Below, one piece after another: positions 43,090 to 51,883 of a DNA stretch of 64,000 nucleotides. The stretch comes from Streptomyces djakartensis (GTDB taxonomy: Bacteria > Actinomycetota > Actinomycetes > Streptomycetales > Streptomycetaceae), in assembly GCF_014651075.1 (NCBI RefSeq), contig NZ_BMWE01000019.1:62001-126000 (forward strand), written 5' to 3'. Position 1 is the stretch's first letter. Every line of letters begins with the position of its first letter. The translations under genes were made by a program, and so were the position numbers. The notes beneath the pieces were generated by a model that was given only the letters and a program-made list of their open reading frames with translations, was not told the origin of the DNA and made no database searches.

Positions 43090-46000
43090 CTACGCCACCA
43101 CCGGCTTGGCGATCCCGCTGTGCAGCAGCTCCCGGGCCTTCTCGCTCAGCTCGCCGAGGCGCAGGGCGACCTGCGCCGCCGTGTCGTACAGGCTGTGCAC
43201 CGCCTGCAGGCGTTCCAGGCGGGGGGCGAGGGCCGAGAGGGCGATGGCCAGGGCCACGCCCGCCCAGGCCACCGGGCCGAGCGGCGTGCAGCCGAAGAAG
43301 TGGCTGACGCCAGGGGTCTGGACGAGTGCGGCGAGCACGGCGGCCGAGCCGAGGGCGGTCGCCCACACCAGCAGGCTGCGGCGGCGGCCGGAGAGGGTCT
43401 GCACGAGTTGAGCCCCGACCACGCCGCACAGCGCCATGGTGGTGGAGCGGCGTTCCGTGCCGGGGGTGAGACGGCCGATGAGGTAGGCCGCGACGGCGCC
43501 GAAGCAGGTGGTGATGCCTCGTCGCCGGATCGAGCGCAGCAGGGGCGCGCCCAGGACGTCGAGGCCCATCGGGCCGGTCGCGGCGCGCTCGGCCGTCGAG
43601 GGGTCGTCGCTGGGGGTGACCGCCACCGCCATGGCCGGGAACATGTCGGTGAGCAGGTTGACGAGCAGCAGCTGACGCGTCGACAGGGGCGAGGCCCCGG
43701 CCAGCAGGGTGCCGAGGACACTGAAGCCGACTTCGCCGGCGTTGCCGCCGATGAGGATGCTCACCGCGTCGGCGACGCTGCGCCACAGGGCCCGGCCCTC
43801 GACGACCGCGTCCACCAGGACGGACAGGTCGCCGGTGGTGAGCACGAGGTCGGCGGCGTTGCGGGCCGCCGCGGAACCGCGGGCCTCGATGCCGACCCCG
43901 ACGTCGGCGGCGCGGATGGCGGCCGCGTCGTTGGCGCCGTCGCCGGCCATCGCCACGACCCGGCCGGCCTGCTGCAGGGCCTCCACCACGTGCAGCTTCT
44001 GCTCGGGCGCGACCCGGGCCACGACGCCCGCGCCCCGCAGGACCCGGACCCGTTCGCGGCGCTCCATGGCGACCAGTTCGTCGCCCGTGACGACTTCGGT
44101 CTCCTCCGGCCAGCCCAGTTGCAGGGCGATCGCGCGGGCGGTCTCCGGGTGGTCGCCGGTGAGCATGACGGGCAGGATGCCGGAGCGGCGCAGTTCCGCG
44201 AGGAGCGAGTGCGAGGTGTCGCGTGGGACGTCGGCGAGCGCGATCAGCCCGCTGAACTCCAGGTCGGCGAGGGGCGCGTCGAGTGCGTCGCCGACGTCGC
44301 CGGCCCGGCAGGGGCGGTGGGCGACGGCGAGGACCCGCAGGCCCAGTCCGGCCAGTTCGTGGGCGGTGTCGGTCGCGTGACCGGGCAGGTCCCGGCACGC
44401 GGGCAGGACTGTCTCCGGGGCGCCCTTGACGACGAGGACCTCTCCGAGGTCCGGGTCGCCGTCGCGGCCGAGCGCCGCCGCGTAGCCCCGGCGCGCCTCG
44501 AACGGCAGTTCGCCGGTCGGTGTCCAGCCCTCGTCCGGCGGGGCGACCTCGAGGACGGCCTCGTCGGTGGCGTGCGCGACGCGGCGGCCCTGTCCCGTCT
44601 CCTCCTGCGGGCAGGCGCGCGCGGCCAGGCGCACGATCGGTACGGCCTCTTCGCCGTCCACGTCCAGGACGGTGCCGTCAGCGGTGGCGACGCGGATCAG
44701 ACGCAGCTTGTTCTCGGTGAGGGTGCCGGTCTTGTCGAAGCAGACGGTGTCGACCCGCCCGAGCGCCTCCAGGGTGCGCGGGGTGCGCACCAGCACACCG
44801 CGCCGGGACAGCCGGCGGGCCGCCGCCATCTGCGCGACCGTCGCCACGAGCGGAAGCCCCTCCGGTACGGCGGCGACGGCCACCGCGACACCTCCGCTGA
44901 CAGCGCGTCGAATGGGGCTGCCGCGCAACAGGGAGAGCCCGGTCACGGCCGCGCCGCCCGTGAAGGTCACCGGCAGCGCCTTGCGGGTCAGCTCCTGAAG
45001 CCGGGCCTGTACGCCGGCGGGCGGCGGGGTGCGGGCGGCGAGCGTGACGGCCCGGCCGGCCTCGGTCCGGTCACCGGTGTCGACGACGAGCGCGGTGGCG
45101 TTCCCGGCCACGACGGTCGTGCCCTCGAACACCATGCACGCGCGTTGCGCCACCGGCGCGCCGGGGGTGGCGTCGAGGGCCTTGGTGACCGGCAGCGATT
45201 CGCCGGTGAGGGCCGACTCGTCGACTTCGAGCCCGTCGAGGTCGAGCAGACGCGCGTCGGCGGGTACGACGTCACCGGCGCCGAGGGTGATCTCGTCCCC
45301 GGGCCGGAGCCGGGCCGCGTCGACGGTGACCGTGCCGGTGCGGCCTTCCCTCCTGCGGGCCCTGGGCTGCTGCCGGGCGGCCAGCCGGGCCAGTGCCTGT
45401 TCGGCGCGCAGCCGTTGGAGTCCGCCGGTCACCGCGTTGAGGTCCATGGCGCCGACCACCAGCAGCGCGTCGACGAGCGAGCCGAGCAGCGCGGAGGCGA
45501 CGGCGCCCGTGGCCAGGACGGGGGTGAGCGGGTCGTCGAGTTCGCGGCGTACGGCGCCGGCCGCCTCCCAGGTCCAGCGGGCGGGGGTCATCACGGGGTG
45601 GCGGGCCAGGCGGGCCGTCTGCTGTCGCGTGCGGTCGGTGACCAGGGCGAGTCCGCGGGGCTCCTCCTCCCTGTCGGCCCGTGCCAGCCGGGCTTGGGCC
45701 TCGTGGGCCTCAAGGGCGTGCCAGGGGATGTGCAGCCGGGGCGGAGGCGGGGTGGCCCGCGCCACCCGGGTGGCTTCGAGCCAGCCGGCGAGCAGGGCGT
45801 TCGCGGCGGCGATATTGACGGGGGCGTGCCGGGTGAGATGCCACCGGCCGGCCCGGCCCGGGGCCTGTCCGCCGCGGGCGACCAGGAGCCCCGACAGGGC
45901 CGCGCCCGCGCGGGCCAGGGTCTGCGAGCGTCGTCCGACGCGCCGGGCCGCCGGGATCGCCGTCAGCAGCCGCCAGACGTCGGCGAGTCCCCCCGGGGCC

Positions 46001-47439
46001 AGCGCGTCGGCGCCCCACGGGACGGCCGCCCGCCCGTCGGTGAGGGCGACGGCGACGTCGCCGGCGGGCAGCCCGGCCGCGACGTGCCCTTCACCGGACT
46101 CGTTCAGCCGGGCGACGGTCACGACCACGCGCCCGTCGTCCTGGAGGCCTCGGACGACGTCCGCGAACGGTGTCCCGCTCGGGGCGACCTCGTCGGCGAG
46201 CCGGGTGATGTCCTTCAGGTCGGAGCCGCCCGCGATCACGACGTGCAGCCCCGCCCTGCGGGCGGCGTCGAGAACGGCCTCGGCGAAGGGGTCGACCGGG
46301 TCCTCGGGCAGGCCGTCGGAGGCGCTGCCGAAGTCGCCGTCGCTCCGGGGACGCCGGCTGCGCAGGGCGTCCGCGTGCAGGACGAGGGCGTCGGCGATCT
46401 CCAGCTGCCGCAGCCGCTCCGCGCTGCGCACGAGGATCCCGGAGTGGGCCAGGAAGGTGCCGAGGGTCGCGTTGAAGGCGGCGGGTCCGTAACGGGCCGC
46501 CTTCGGGGATCCGGCCAGGACCGCTTCGGCCGCTTCCCTCGCGTCGTGCGTGACGAGGAGGGTGGCGGCGGCACCGGCGATGCTGCCGGTGCTCGCATGG
46601 GACGCGTACTCCTGGGCGGGTGTCACCCGCAGCGGCGGCCGGGTGCCGGCCGGGCACGGCAGGCTGGTGCGCCGTTCGAGGCAGATGTCGTCGTGCAGCG
46701 CCTCGAAGGCCGCGGCCCTGGACACCGCCGCGGTCAGCTGGACGCCGCGCAGTACGCCGTCGAGCACGAGGGCCAGCGGGGTCTGGCCGACTCCGTGCGC
46801 GGCTGCGTTGCCGGCGGCGAGCACCAGTTCCATACCGGAGCTGCCGAACCGTTGCCTCAGGAGGGCGCGGAAGCGGGGGTTCTCACGCAGCAGCGAGACG
46901 GTGGCGGTCACGATGCGTGAGGTGGGCGGCAGGCGCAGGGACCGGCCGGCCAGGGCACCGGCCGCGCCCGCGGCGTCCAGCAGGATCCCCGCCGCGGAGA
47001 CGCGTACCTCGCCGGGGTCGCCGGGGTGTGAGACCTCCGGGGCCGGTGGGTGGGAGCCCTCGGTCAGGCCGAGGCGGGCGGCGAGCTCGATGGCCCGTTC
47101 GGTGACCCGGTCGGTGGCGGCCTCCTCGACCGCGGTGACCACCAGGCGGGACAGTCCCTCGTCCCAGTAGGCCAAGAACACGTCCGGGTGCTCGAGCAGT
47201 TCCCCGGCCAGCTTGCGGGCGGGGGCGCCCGTGTCGCCGTCGGAGCGCCGCAGCGCGACGTGGACGCGCTGCCCGGCCTTCCAGTGCTGTCCGCCGGTCA
47301 GGGCGTTGCGTGCGACGTTGCGGACGCGGCGCGTGGTGTCGTAGGCCGACGTCACTCCCTGGGCGGTGCTGCGGGCGGCGCCTGCGGCCGCCCCGGCCAC
47401 GGCCCCGACGAGCGGGGCGACGTCGAAGCGTGTGAGCAT
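43090..47439 (-). CDS. ctpI: Giant P-type ATPase, CtpI-like
   Basis: A 1449-residue cation-transporting ATPase. An N-terminal extension of ~500 residues with little recognisable domain content precedes the P-type core: the actuator with TGES (in SALTGESLPV), a PEGLP motif in M4 (AAVPEGLPLVATV), the phosphorylation motif DKTGTLTENK (about residue 900), and the hinge GDGANDAAAIRAADVGVGI, then a C-terminal membrane bundle (SVLGTLLAGASPLSTRQLLLVNLLTDMFPAMAVAV). Length and architecture match mycobacterial CtpI (about 1600 residues). M4 PEGLP, rather than CPC, argues against a heavy-metal P1B pump; an alkali or alkaline-earth ion is more likely, but the ion is unproven. The downstream half reads into the convergent hairpin. 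Confidence 0.9.
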   Translation of the reverse strand: MLTRFDVAPLVGAVAGAAAGAARSTAQGVTSAYDTTRRVRNVARNALTGGQHWKAGQRVHVALRRSDGDTGAPARKLAGELLEHPDVFLAYWDEGLSRLVVTAVEEAATDRVTERAIELAARLGLTEGSHPPAPEVSHPGDPGEVRVSAAGILLDAAGAAGALAGRSLRLPPTSRIVTATVSLLRENPRFRALLRQRFGSSGMELVLAAGNAAAHGVGQTPLALVLDGVLRGVQLTAAVSRAAAFEALHDDICLERRTSLPCPAGTRPPLRVTPAQEYASHASTGSIAGAAATLLVTHDAREAAEAVLAGSPKAARYGPAAFNATLGTFLAHSGILVRSAERLRQLEIADALVLHADALRSRRPRSDGDFGSASDGLPEDPVDPFAEAVLDAARRAGLHVVIAGGSDLKDITRLADEVAPSGTPFADVVRGLQDDGRVVVTVARLNESGEGHVAAGLPAGDVAVALTDGRAAVPWGADALAPGGLADVWRLLTAIPAARRVGRRSQTLARAGAALSGLLVARGGQAPGRAGRWHLTRHAPVNIAAANALLAGWLEATRVARATPPPPRLHIPWHALEAHEAQARLARADREEEPRGLALVTDRTRQQTARLARHPVMTPARWTWEAAGAVRRELDDPLTPVLATGAVASALLGSLVDALLVVGAMDLNAVTGGLQRLRAEQALARLAARQQPRARRREGRTGTVTVDAARLRPGDEITLGAGDVVPADARLLDLDGLEVDESALTGESLPVTKALDATPGAPVAQRACMVFEGTTVVAGNATALVVDTGDRTEAGRAVTLAARTPPPAGVQARLQELTRKALPVTFTGGAAVTGLSLLRGSPIRRAVSGGVAVAVAAVPEGLPLVATVAQMAAARRLSRRGVLVRTPRTLEALGRVDTVCFDKTGTLTENKLRLIRVATADGTVLDVDGEEAVPIVRLAARACPQEETGQGRRVAHATDEAVLEVAPPDEGWTPTGELPFEARRGYAAALGRDGDPDLGEVLVVKGAPETVLPACRDLPGHATDTAHELAGLGLRVLAVAHRPCRAGDVGDALDAPLADLEFSGLIALADVPRDTSHSLLAELRRSGILPVMLTGDHPETARAIALQLGWPEETEVVTGDELVAMERRERVRVLRGAGVVARVAPEQKLHVVEALQQAGRVVAMAGDGANDAAAIRAADVGVGIEARGSAAARNAADLVLTTGDLSVLVDAVVEGRALWRSVADAVSILIGGNAGEVGFSVLGTLLAGASPLSTRQLLLVNLLTDMFPAMAVAVTPSDDPSTAERAATGPMGLDVLGAPLLRSIRRRGITTCFGAVAAYLIGRLTPGTERRSTTMALCGVVGAQLVQTLSGRRRSLLVWATALGSAAVLAALVQTPGVSHFFGCTPLGPVAWAGVALAIALSALAPRLERLQAVHSLYDTAAQVALRLGELSEKARELLHSGIAKPVVA

Positions 47440-47455
47440 CTGCTGGTGTCCCGAC

Positions 47456-48037
47456 TCAGCTCGTGGGGCGAGTGTCGTGTCCGTGCCGGTGGCCCTGCTC
47501 CCGGTCCGGTTCTTCGTCGTGCGGGTCGTGGTGGGTGGTGGCCTCGGCGACCTGTTTCAGCGCGGAGGCGGTGGCGGTGTCGCCCACTTTGGCGGGCTGC
47601 TCGTGCACGTGCTGCTCCGGCCGGTCGTGCCGGTAGTGCGACGAGGCGAGCTTGTCGCCGGGGCCGTACGAGGTGTCCGGCTCGTCCCGGGTGTCCGTCA
47701 CACCGGCCCCGGAGAGGCGTTCGCCGGCCCGCTCGGCCTGCGCGGCGCCGTCTGCTGCCGCGCCGTCGGGCCCGTGCCCGGGCCGCGGACGGGTCAGCCA
47801 GGCCACGGCCGCGCCGGTCAGTGCCACCGGCCACTCCACCACGCCGGCCACGCCGAGCACCCCGGCACCGGCGTACACGGCCACCCGCCGGCCGCGCGGT
47901 GACACCGCGCCGATCCGGTCCAGTGCGCCACCGGCCACCTTGCCCACCTGCTCCGCACCCGGCACATGCCTCAGCCCCGAGGCGACGGCCCGCAACGGCT
48001 GCGGAAGATCGGGCGAACGTGATGTCTCCTGGTTCAT
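47456..48037 (-). CDS. Hypothetical protein with His-rich tail, ATPase partner
   Basis: A 193-residue protein. The N-terminal part is amphipathic (LRAVASGLRHVPGAEQVGKVAGGALDRI), followed by one or two hydrophobic segments (AVYAGAGVLGVAGVVEWPVALTGAAVAWL) and a hydrophilic C-terminus dense in His and Asp (HYRHDRPEQHVHEQ, TTHHDPHDEE, GHRHGHDTRP). It lies 16 bases upstream of the P-type ATPase start on the same strand, so the two form an operon. I infer a membrane-anchored accessory that may bind metal for the pump; no family is recognised. GGAGGTCGAC precedes the ATG. Confidence 0.75.
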   Translation of the reverse strand: MNQETSRSPDLPQPLRAVASGLRHVPGAEQVGKVAGGALDRIGAVSPRGRRVAVYAGAGVLGVAGVVEWPVALTGAAVAWLTRPRPGHGPDGAAADGAAQAERAGERLSGAGVTDTRDEPDTSYGPGDKLASSHYRHDRPEQHVHEQPAKVGDTATASALKQVAEATTHHDPHDEEPDREQGHRHGHDTRPTS

Positions 48038-48254
48038 GTCGACCTCCACGAGCGCGCTGTCCAGCGGCCTTCAACCGGTTTCCCAGCTTTTCTTCCCATA
48101 TTCCGCTTTTCGGCGACCGGCCGCTTGCCGTGTCCGGAGACGGGGAGGGTGACAGCCTGCCGTGTCGGTCCGGGAGCGCCGGGTACTCAGAGCGGGCACG
48201 CAGGCCGTCAAGGGTCCGGGCAGCGCGGTGTCCGGTCCGGCGAATGGAGGGGTC

Positions 48255-48932
48255 ATGACGCAGAACGGTGATGACGCGACGCTCGTCCGGCGACCGGGGA
48301 TCCCGGACCTCCGGATGGACCCGGACGCTACCGAGGTCGCGCCACCACAGGACCCGCAGGCCGGGGAACCGCCACAGGAGCTGCCCCTGGACCGCAACCA
48401 GGCGCTGCTGGAGGCGGCCAAGCAGGTCGGTGCCCTGCTGAAACGGAAAGGGCACCTCTTCGCGCTGGCAGGGAGCGTCGCCGCCTACGCGCACGGCGGC
48501 GAGAAGAACCTCCAGCACGACGTCGACTTCGCCATCCGCCCCGAGGACGCGGACGCGGTGGCGGCCACTCTGCGTGAGGCCGGGCTGACGGTCTACACCC
48601 CGCCGGAGGACTGGCTGATCAAGGCCACGTGTTTCGGCCAGCCGGTCGACATCATCTTCGAGCTGGCGCACCAGCCGGTCGGCGCGGACATGCTCCGGCG
48701 GGCGGAGGAGGTGTCGGTCGACTCGGTGCGCATGCCCGTCCTGGCGCCGACCGACCTCCTGTGGAGCCTGCTCGCCGCCTTCTCCGAGCACCACTGCGAC
48801 TTCGGCGCGGCCCTGCCCATCGCGCGTGCGCTGCGCGAGAAGGTCGACTGGGAGCGGGTGCGGCGCGAGTGCGGGGACGCCCCGATGCCCGCCGCCTTCT
48901 TCTTCCTCCTGGAGCGCCTGAACGTCATCTGA
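48255..48932 (+). CDS. Nucleotidyltransferase-superfamily protein
   Basis: A 225-residue protein. A ~50-residue Pro/Glu-rich leader precedes a nucleotidyltransferase-like domain (FALAGSVAAYAHGGEKNLQHDVDFAIRPEDADAVAATL), with the G-S and D-x-D features of polbeta-type transferases. A helical part (APTDLLWSLLAAFSEHHCDFGAALPIARAL) follows. It resembles stand-alone NTases that are not toxin-antitoxin MNTs; the substrate is unknown. It is first gene of a likely operon with the BON and metallophosphoesterase genes (17 bp and -4 bp spacing). GGAGG precedes the ATG. Confidence 0.78.
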   Translation: MTQNGDDATLVRRPGIPDLRMDPDATEVAPPQDPQAGEPPQELPLDRNQALLEAAKQVGALLKRKGHLFALAGSVAAYAHGGEKNLQHDVDFAIRPEDADAVAATLREAGLTVYTPPEDWLIKATCFGQPVDIIFELAHQPVGADMLRRAEEVSVDSVRMPVLAPTDLLWSLLAAFSEHHCDFGAALPIARALREKVDWERVRRECGDAPMPAAFFFLLERLNVI

Positions 48933-48948
48933 AGCGGAGGGAACACCC

Positions 48949-49236
48949 ATGACCACCCACGGACCGGAGCAGGCGGGCGGCGGGGAGCCGGCGCAGAACC
49001 TGGACTACCGGATCGCCCACCTGCAGGACCGCCTCGCCTCCGGCGAGCTCGGCGAACTGGGCGTGCGGGCCGAGGCCCGCGGCCAGACGGTGCTGCTCAC
49101 CGGCACCGTGCCCTCGGCGCCCTGCCGCGACGAGATTCTGCGCACCGTCCACGAGGAGCTCGCCGGGATCCCGGTGCACAGCGACCTCGTGGTCACGGAG
49201 GCGTCCTCCCCCGACCACGCGGAGGAACTCGCATGA
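48949..49236 (+). CDS. BON-domain protein
   Basis: A 95-residue protein with a single BON domain (NLDYRIAHLQDRLASGELGELGVRAEARGQTVLLTGTVPSAPCRDEILRTVHEELAGIPVHSDLVV). BON domains bind phospholipid membranes or ligands. It has no signal peptide, so it is cytosolic. The stop overlaps the start of the next gene (ATGA). GGAGGGAAC precedes the ATG. Confidence 0.85.
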   Translation: MTTHGPEQAGGGEPAQNLDYRIAHLQDRLASGELGELGVRAEARGQTVLLTGTVPSAPCRDEILRTVHEELAGIPVHSDLVVTEASSPDHAEELA

Positions 49237-49997
49237 TCCGCATCGCAGCCGTCGGAGACATCCACATGGGGCCCGAGAGTCAGGGCGTGCTCCGCCCTGC
49301 CTTCGAGACCCTGCCCGAGTGCGCCGACCTTCTGCTGCTGGCGGGTGACCTCACCCGGCACGGCACGCCGGAGGAGATGCGGGTGGTGGCCCGGGAGGTC
49401 CGGGACCTCGGCGTCCCGGTGGTCGCCGTCCTGGGCAACCACGACCATCACGACGACAGGCCCGACGAGGTCTCGGCCATCCTCCGGGACGCGGGCGCCC
49501 ATGTCCTGGAGGGGCAGGGAACAGTCGTGGAGAGCGGCGGGTCCCGGATCGGCGTGGCCGGCACCAAGGGGTTCGGCGGCGGCTTCGTCGGCCGCTGCGC
49601 CGGGGAGTTCGGCGAGCCGGTCATGAAGGAGTTCGTCAGGTACTCGCGCCGGCGCGCCGACGCCCTGCGGGCGGCTCTGCAGGAGTTGGGCGAGGAGGGC
49701 TGCGACGCGCGGATCGCCCTGACCCACTACTCCCCCGTCCCGGACACGCTGGCCGGCGAGCCGCTGGAGATCTATCCCTTCCTGGGCAGTTACCTGCTGG
49801 CCGAGGCGATCGACACGGCCGGCGCCGACCTCGCGGTGCACGGGCACGCGCACGCCGGCACGGAGCACGGCATGACGAGCGGCGGCGTACGGGTGCGCAA
49901 CGTCGCTCAGCCGGTCATCGGGCGGGCCTTCCACGTCTACCACCTGCCGACCCGTGACCACGCGGCCACCGGAGTCGCCGCACAGGCCGCCCGCTGA
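49233..49997 (+). CDS. Calcineurin-like metallophosphoesterase
   Basis: A 254-residue cytosolic hydrolase with all metal motifs in order: GDIHMG (D9, H11), LAGDLT, LGNHDHH, LTHYSP and VHGHAHAG. It is translationally coupled to the BON gene by ATGA overlap and is last in the operon, before a hairpin. The substrate is unknown; phosphomonoesters, nucleotides or a second messenger are possible. Confidence 0.9.
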   Translation: MIRIAAVGDIHMGPESQGVLRPAFETLPECADLLLLAGDLTRHGTPEEMRVVAREVRDLGVPVVAVLGNHDHHDDRPDEVSAILRDAGAHVLEGQGTVVESGGSRIGVAGTKGFGGGFVGRCAGEFGEPVMKEFVRYSRRRADALRAALQELGEEGCDARIALTHYSPVPDTLAGEPLEIYPFLGSYLLAEAIDTAGADLAVHGHAHAGTEHGMTSGGVRVRNVAQPVIGRAFHVYHLPTRDHAATGVAAQAAR

Positions 49998-50017
49998 CCG
50001 ACGCCCCTCTCCCATTG

Positions 50018-50041
50018 CGCCGCCGGCCGACGCCGGCGGCG
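50018..50041 (+). terminator. Hairpin after the metallophosphoesterase operon
   Basis: 10-bp perfect stem, loop CGAC, followed by TTCT; 20 bases after the stop codon. Confidence 0.65.
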
Positions 50042-50497
50042 TTCTCCGTGTGTGGCGGCGGGTGCCGCCGACCCGTCCGCTCGCCTCGGCATGCGTGCTC
50101 CGCGCTTTGCAGGTCCGCCAGGTCCGTCGCGTCCGCCCGGGGCGGGGCGGGCCCGGACGAGGGGCGTCAGATGGCGCTGACGGGCCGTCGGAGAGCACTG
50201 TCCGAGCACACCTTCCCCTGCACGACGACGTACCGCGCGCGGCGGCGCCGCACATCGCCCGCCGTCGTTTCCCGGCGGTCAGCGCTTGCGGCGGTACGAC
50301 GTCCGGGTCCTTCGTCAGGGAGGCGGGCTCGCCAGGCCTGAAGCCCGCCTGACCCGGCCGGCGTCCGCAGTACTGCACTTGGCGTCCTTCCCCGCGCCCA
50401 AGCGCGAAACGGGGCAGCGCTGGACATCACTCCGGGCCGTTCCGGCAAGGCCTATGGGTTCACGAGCCTTTCACCGTGACCGAAGGAGACACAACGC
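50042..50497. other. Intergenic region before secreted protease, no gene seen
   Basis: About 450 bases with no frame of convincing coding bias and no obvious inverted repeat. The last bases carry GAAGGAGA, the ribosome site of the protease gene. The promoter of that gene is expected here. Confidence 0.45.
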
Positions 50498-51862
50498 ATG
50501 GTCCACAGACATGCCGGGGCCGGCCGCCGGGTGGCCCTGACCGTGCTCGGCGCGCTCGTCGCCGGGATCCCCTCCGCCGTGGCGGCCGAGCCCGCGCCGC
50601 CCGCGGGCCCCCTGCCGTCGGCCGCCCAGACCCTCGGCGCCGACCGGCCGTCGGCTCCGGTGCTGCGCGCCATGGAACGCGACCTCGGGCTGACCCCGGC
50701 TCAGGCGTCACGGCGGCTGGTCAACGAGGCGGAGGCGGGTGCCCGGGCGGGGCGGCTGCGCAACGCCCTGGGCGGCAGGTTCGCGGGGGCCTGGCTGCGC
50801 GGCACGATGTCGCAGGAACTCGTCGTCGCGACCACCCACCCGACGGACGTGCCCGCCATCAGCGCCCAGGGGGCCAAGGCGGTCGTAGTGAAGAGGACGC
50901 TCCATGACCTCCGGGCCGCGAAGCGGAAACTGGACACGGCGGCGGTCGGCCTCAACACCCGCGACACGCCCCTGTGGTACGTCGACGTCCCGGCGAACCG
51001 GGTCGCGGTGGAGGCCGGGAGCAAGGCCGCGGCCGCCGCGTTCGTCAAGGCCGCGGGCCTGGACGCCAAGAGCGTGGGTGTCAGGGTGACGGCGACGCGG
51101 CCGCGTCTGCTGGCGGACATCACCGGCGGCGACGCCTACTACATCAACGGCACCGCCCGCTGCTCCGTCGGTTTCTCCGTCACCAGGGGCACACAGCAGG
51201 GTTTCGCCTCGGCGGGCCACTGCGGCAGGACGGGTGCCAGGACGACCGGGTACGACGACACGGCGCAGGGCAGGTTCCAGGCGTCCACGTTCCCCGGCAA
51301 GGACATGTCGTGGGTGGCCGTCAACGACCAGTGGACGGCCACCGCGAACGTGCGGGGCGAGGGCGGTCAGAACGTGCGGATCGCCGGCTCGGTGCAGGCG
51401 CTGGTCGGCGCCGCGGTCTGCCGCTCCGGCTCCACCACCGGGTGGCACTGCGGCCGGATCGAGCAGCACGACACGAGCGTCAGCTACCCCGAGGGCAGGG
51501 TGAACGGGCTGACCCGGACGACCGTGTGCGCCGAGCCGGGCGACTCCGGCGGGCCCTATGTCGCGGGCGTCCAGGCGCAGGGCGTCCTATCCGGCGGTAC
51601 CGGCGACTGCGTCCGCGGGGGCAGCACGTTCTACCAGCCGGTCAACCCGCTGCTCGGCGACTTCGGCCTCACCCTGAAAACCACGGCCGCCGAAGCCGCG
51701 GCCCCGCAGGACGACGTGGCGCGGACGTGGACCGCCGGCCGTGTCTACGAGGCCGGTGCCGTGGTGAGCCACGCCGGTGCGCGCTACCAGTGCCTGCAGA
51801 CCCACCAGGCGCAGGGTGCCTGGGCACCCGCCCGCACTCCGGCGCTGTGGCAGCGGGTGTGA
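50498..51862 (+). CDS. Streptogrisin C-like secreted protease with chitin-binding C-terminus
   Basis: A 454-residue exported protease: signal peptide (about 1-29), alpha-lytic-protease-type propeptide (about 45-200, APVLRAMERDLGLTPAQASRRL), mature S1E protease (about 207-390) beginning DITGGDAYY with triad H241 (SAGHC), D269 (GKDMSW) and S350 (PGDSGGP), a short linker, and a C-terminal CBM5/12-type chitin-binding domain (about 410-454, WTAGRVYEAGAVVSHAGARYQCLQTHQAQGAWAP). This is the streptogrisin C architecture. It likely digests protein bound to chitinous material. Confidence 0.93.
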   Translation: MVHRHAGAGRRVALTVLGALVAGIPSAVAAEPAPPAGPLPSAAQTLGADRPSAPVLRAMERDLGLTPAQASRRLVNEAEAGARAGRLRNALGGRFAGAWLRGTMSQELVVATTHPTDVPAISAQGAKAVVVKRTLHDLRAAKRKLDTAAVGLNTRDTPLWYVDVPANRVAVEAGSKAAAAAFVKAAGLDAKSVGVRVTATRPRLLADITGGDAYYINGTARCSVGFSVTRGTQQGFASAGHCGRTGARTTGYDDTAQGRFQASTFPGKDMSWVAVNDQWTATANVRGEGGQNVRIAGSVQALVGAAVCRSGSTTGWHCGRIEQHDTSVSYPEGRVNGLTRTTVCAEPGDSGGPYVAGVQAQGVLSGGTGDCVRGGSTFYQPVNPLLGDFGLTLKTTAAEAAAPQDDVARTWTAGRVYEAGAVVSHAGARYQCLQTHQAQGAWAPARTPALWQRV

Positions 51863-51883
51863 CGAGGTATCAGCTCCCGCGGC

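Noticed and set aside
43060-46920. Plus-strand open frame of ~1286 codons across the P-type ATPase
   Set aside because: The minus strand has all the P-type ATPase motifs; the plus frame is low-complexity Gly/Arg/Asp sequence with none.
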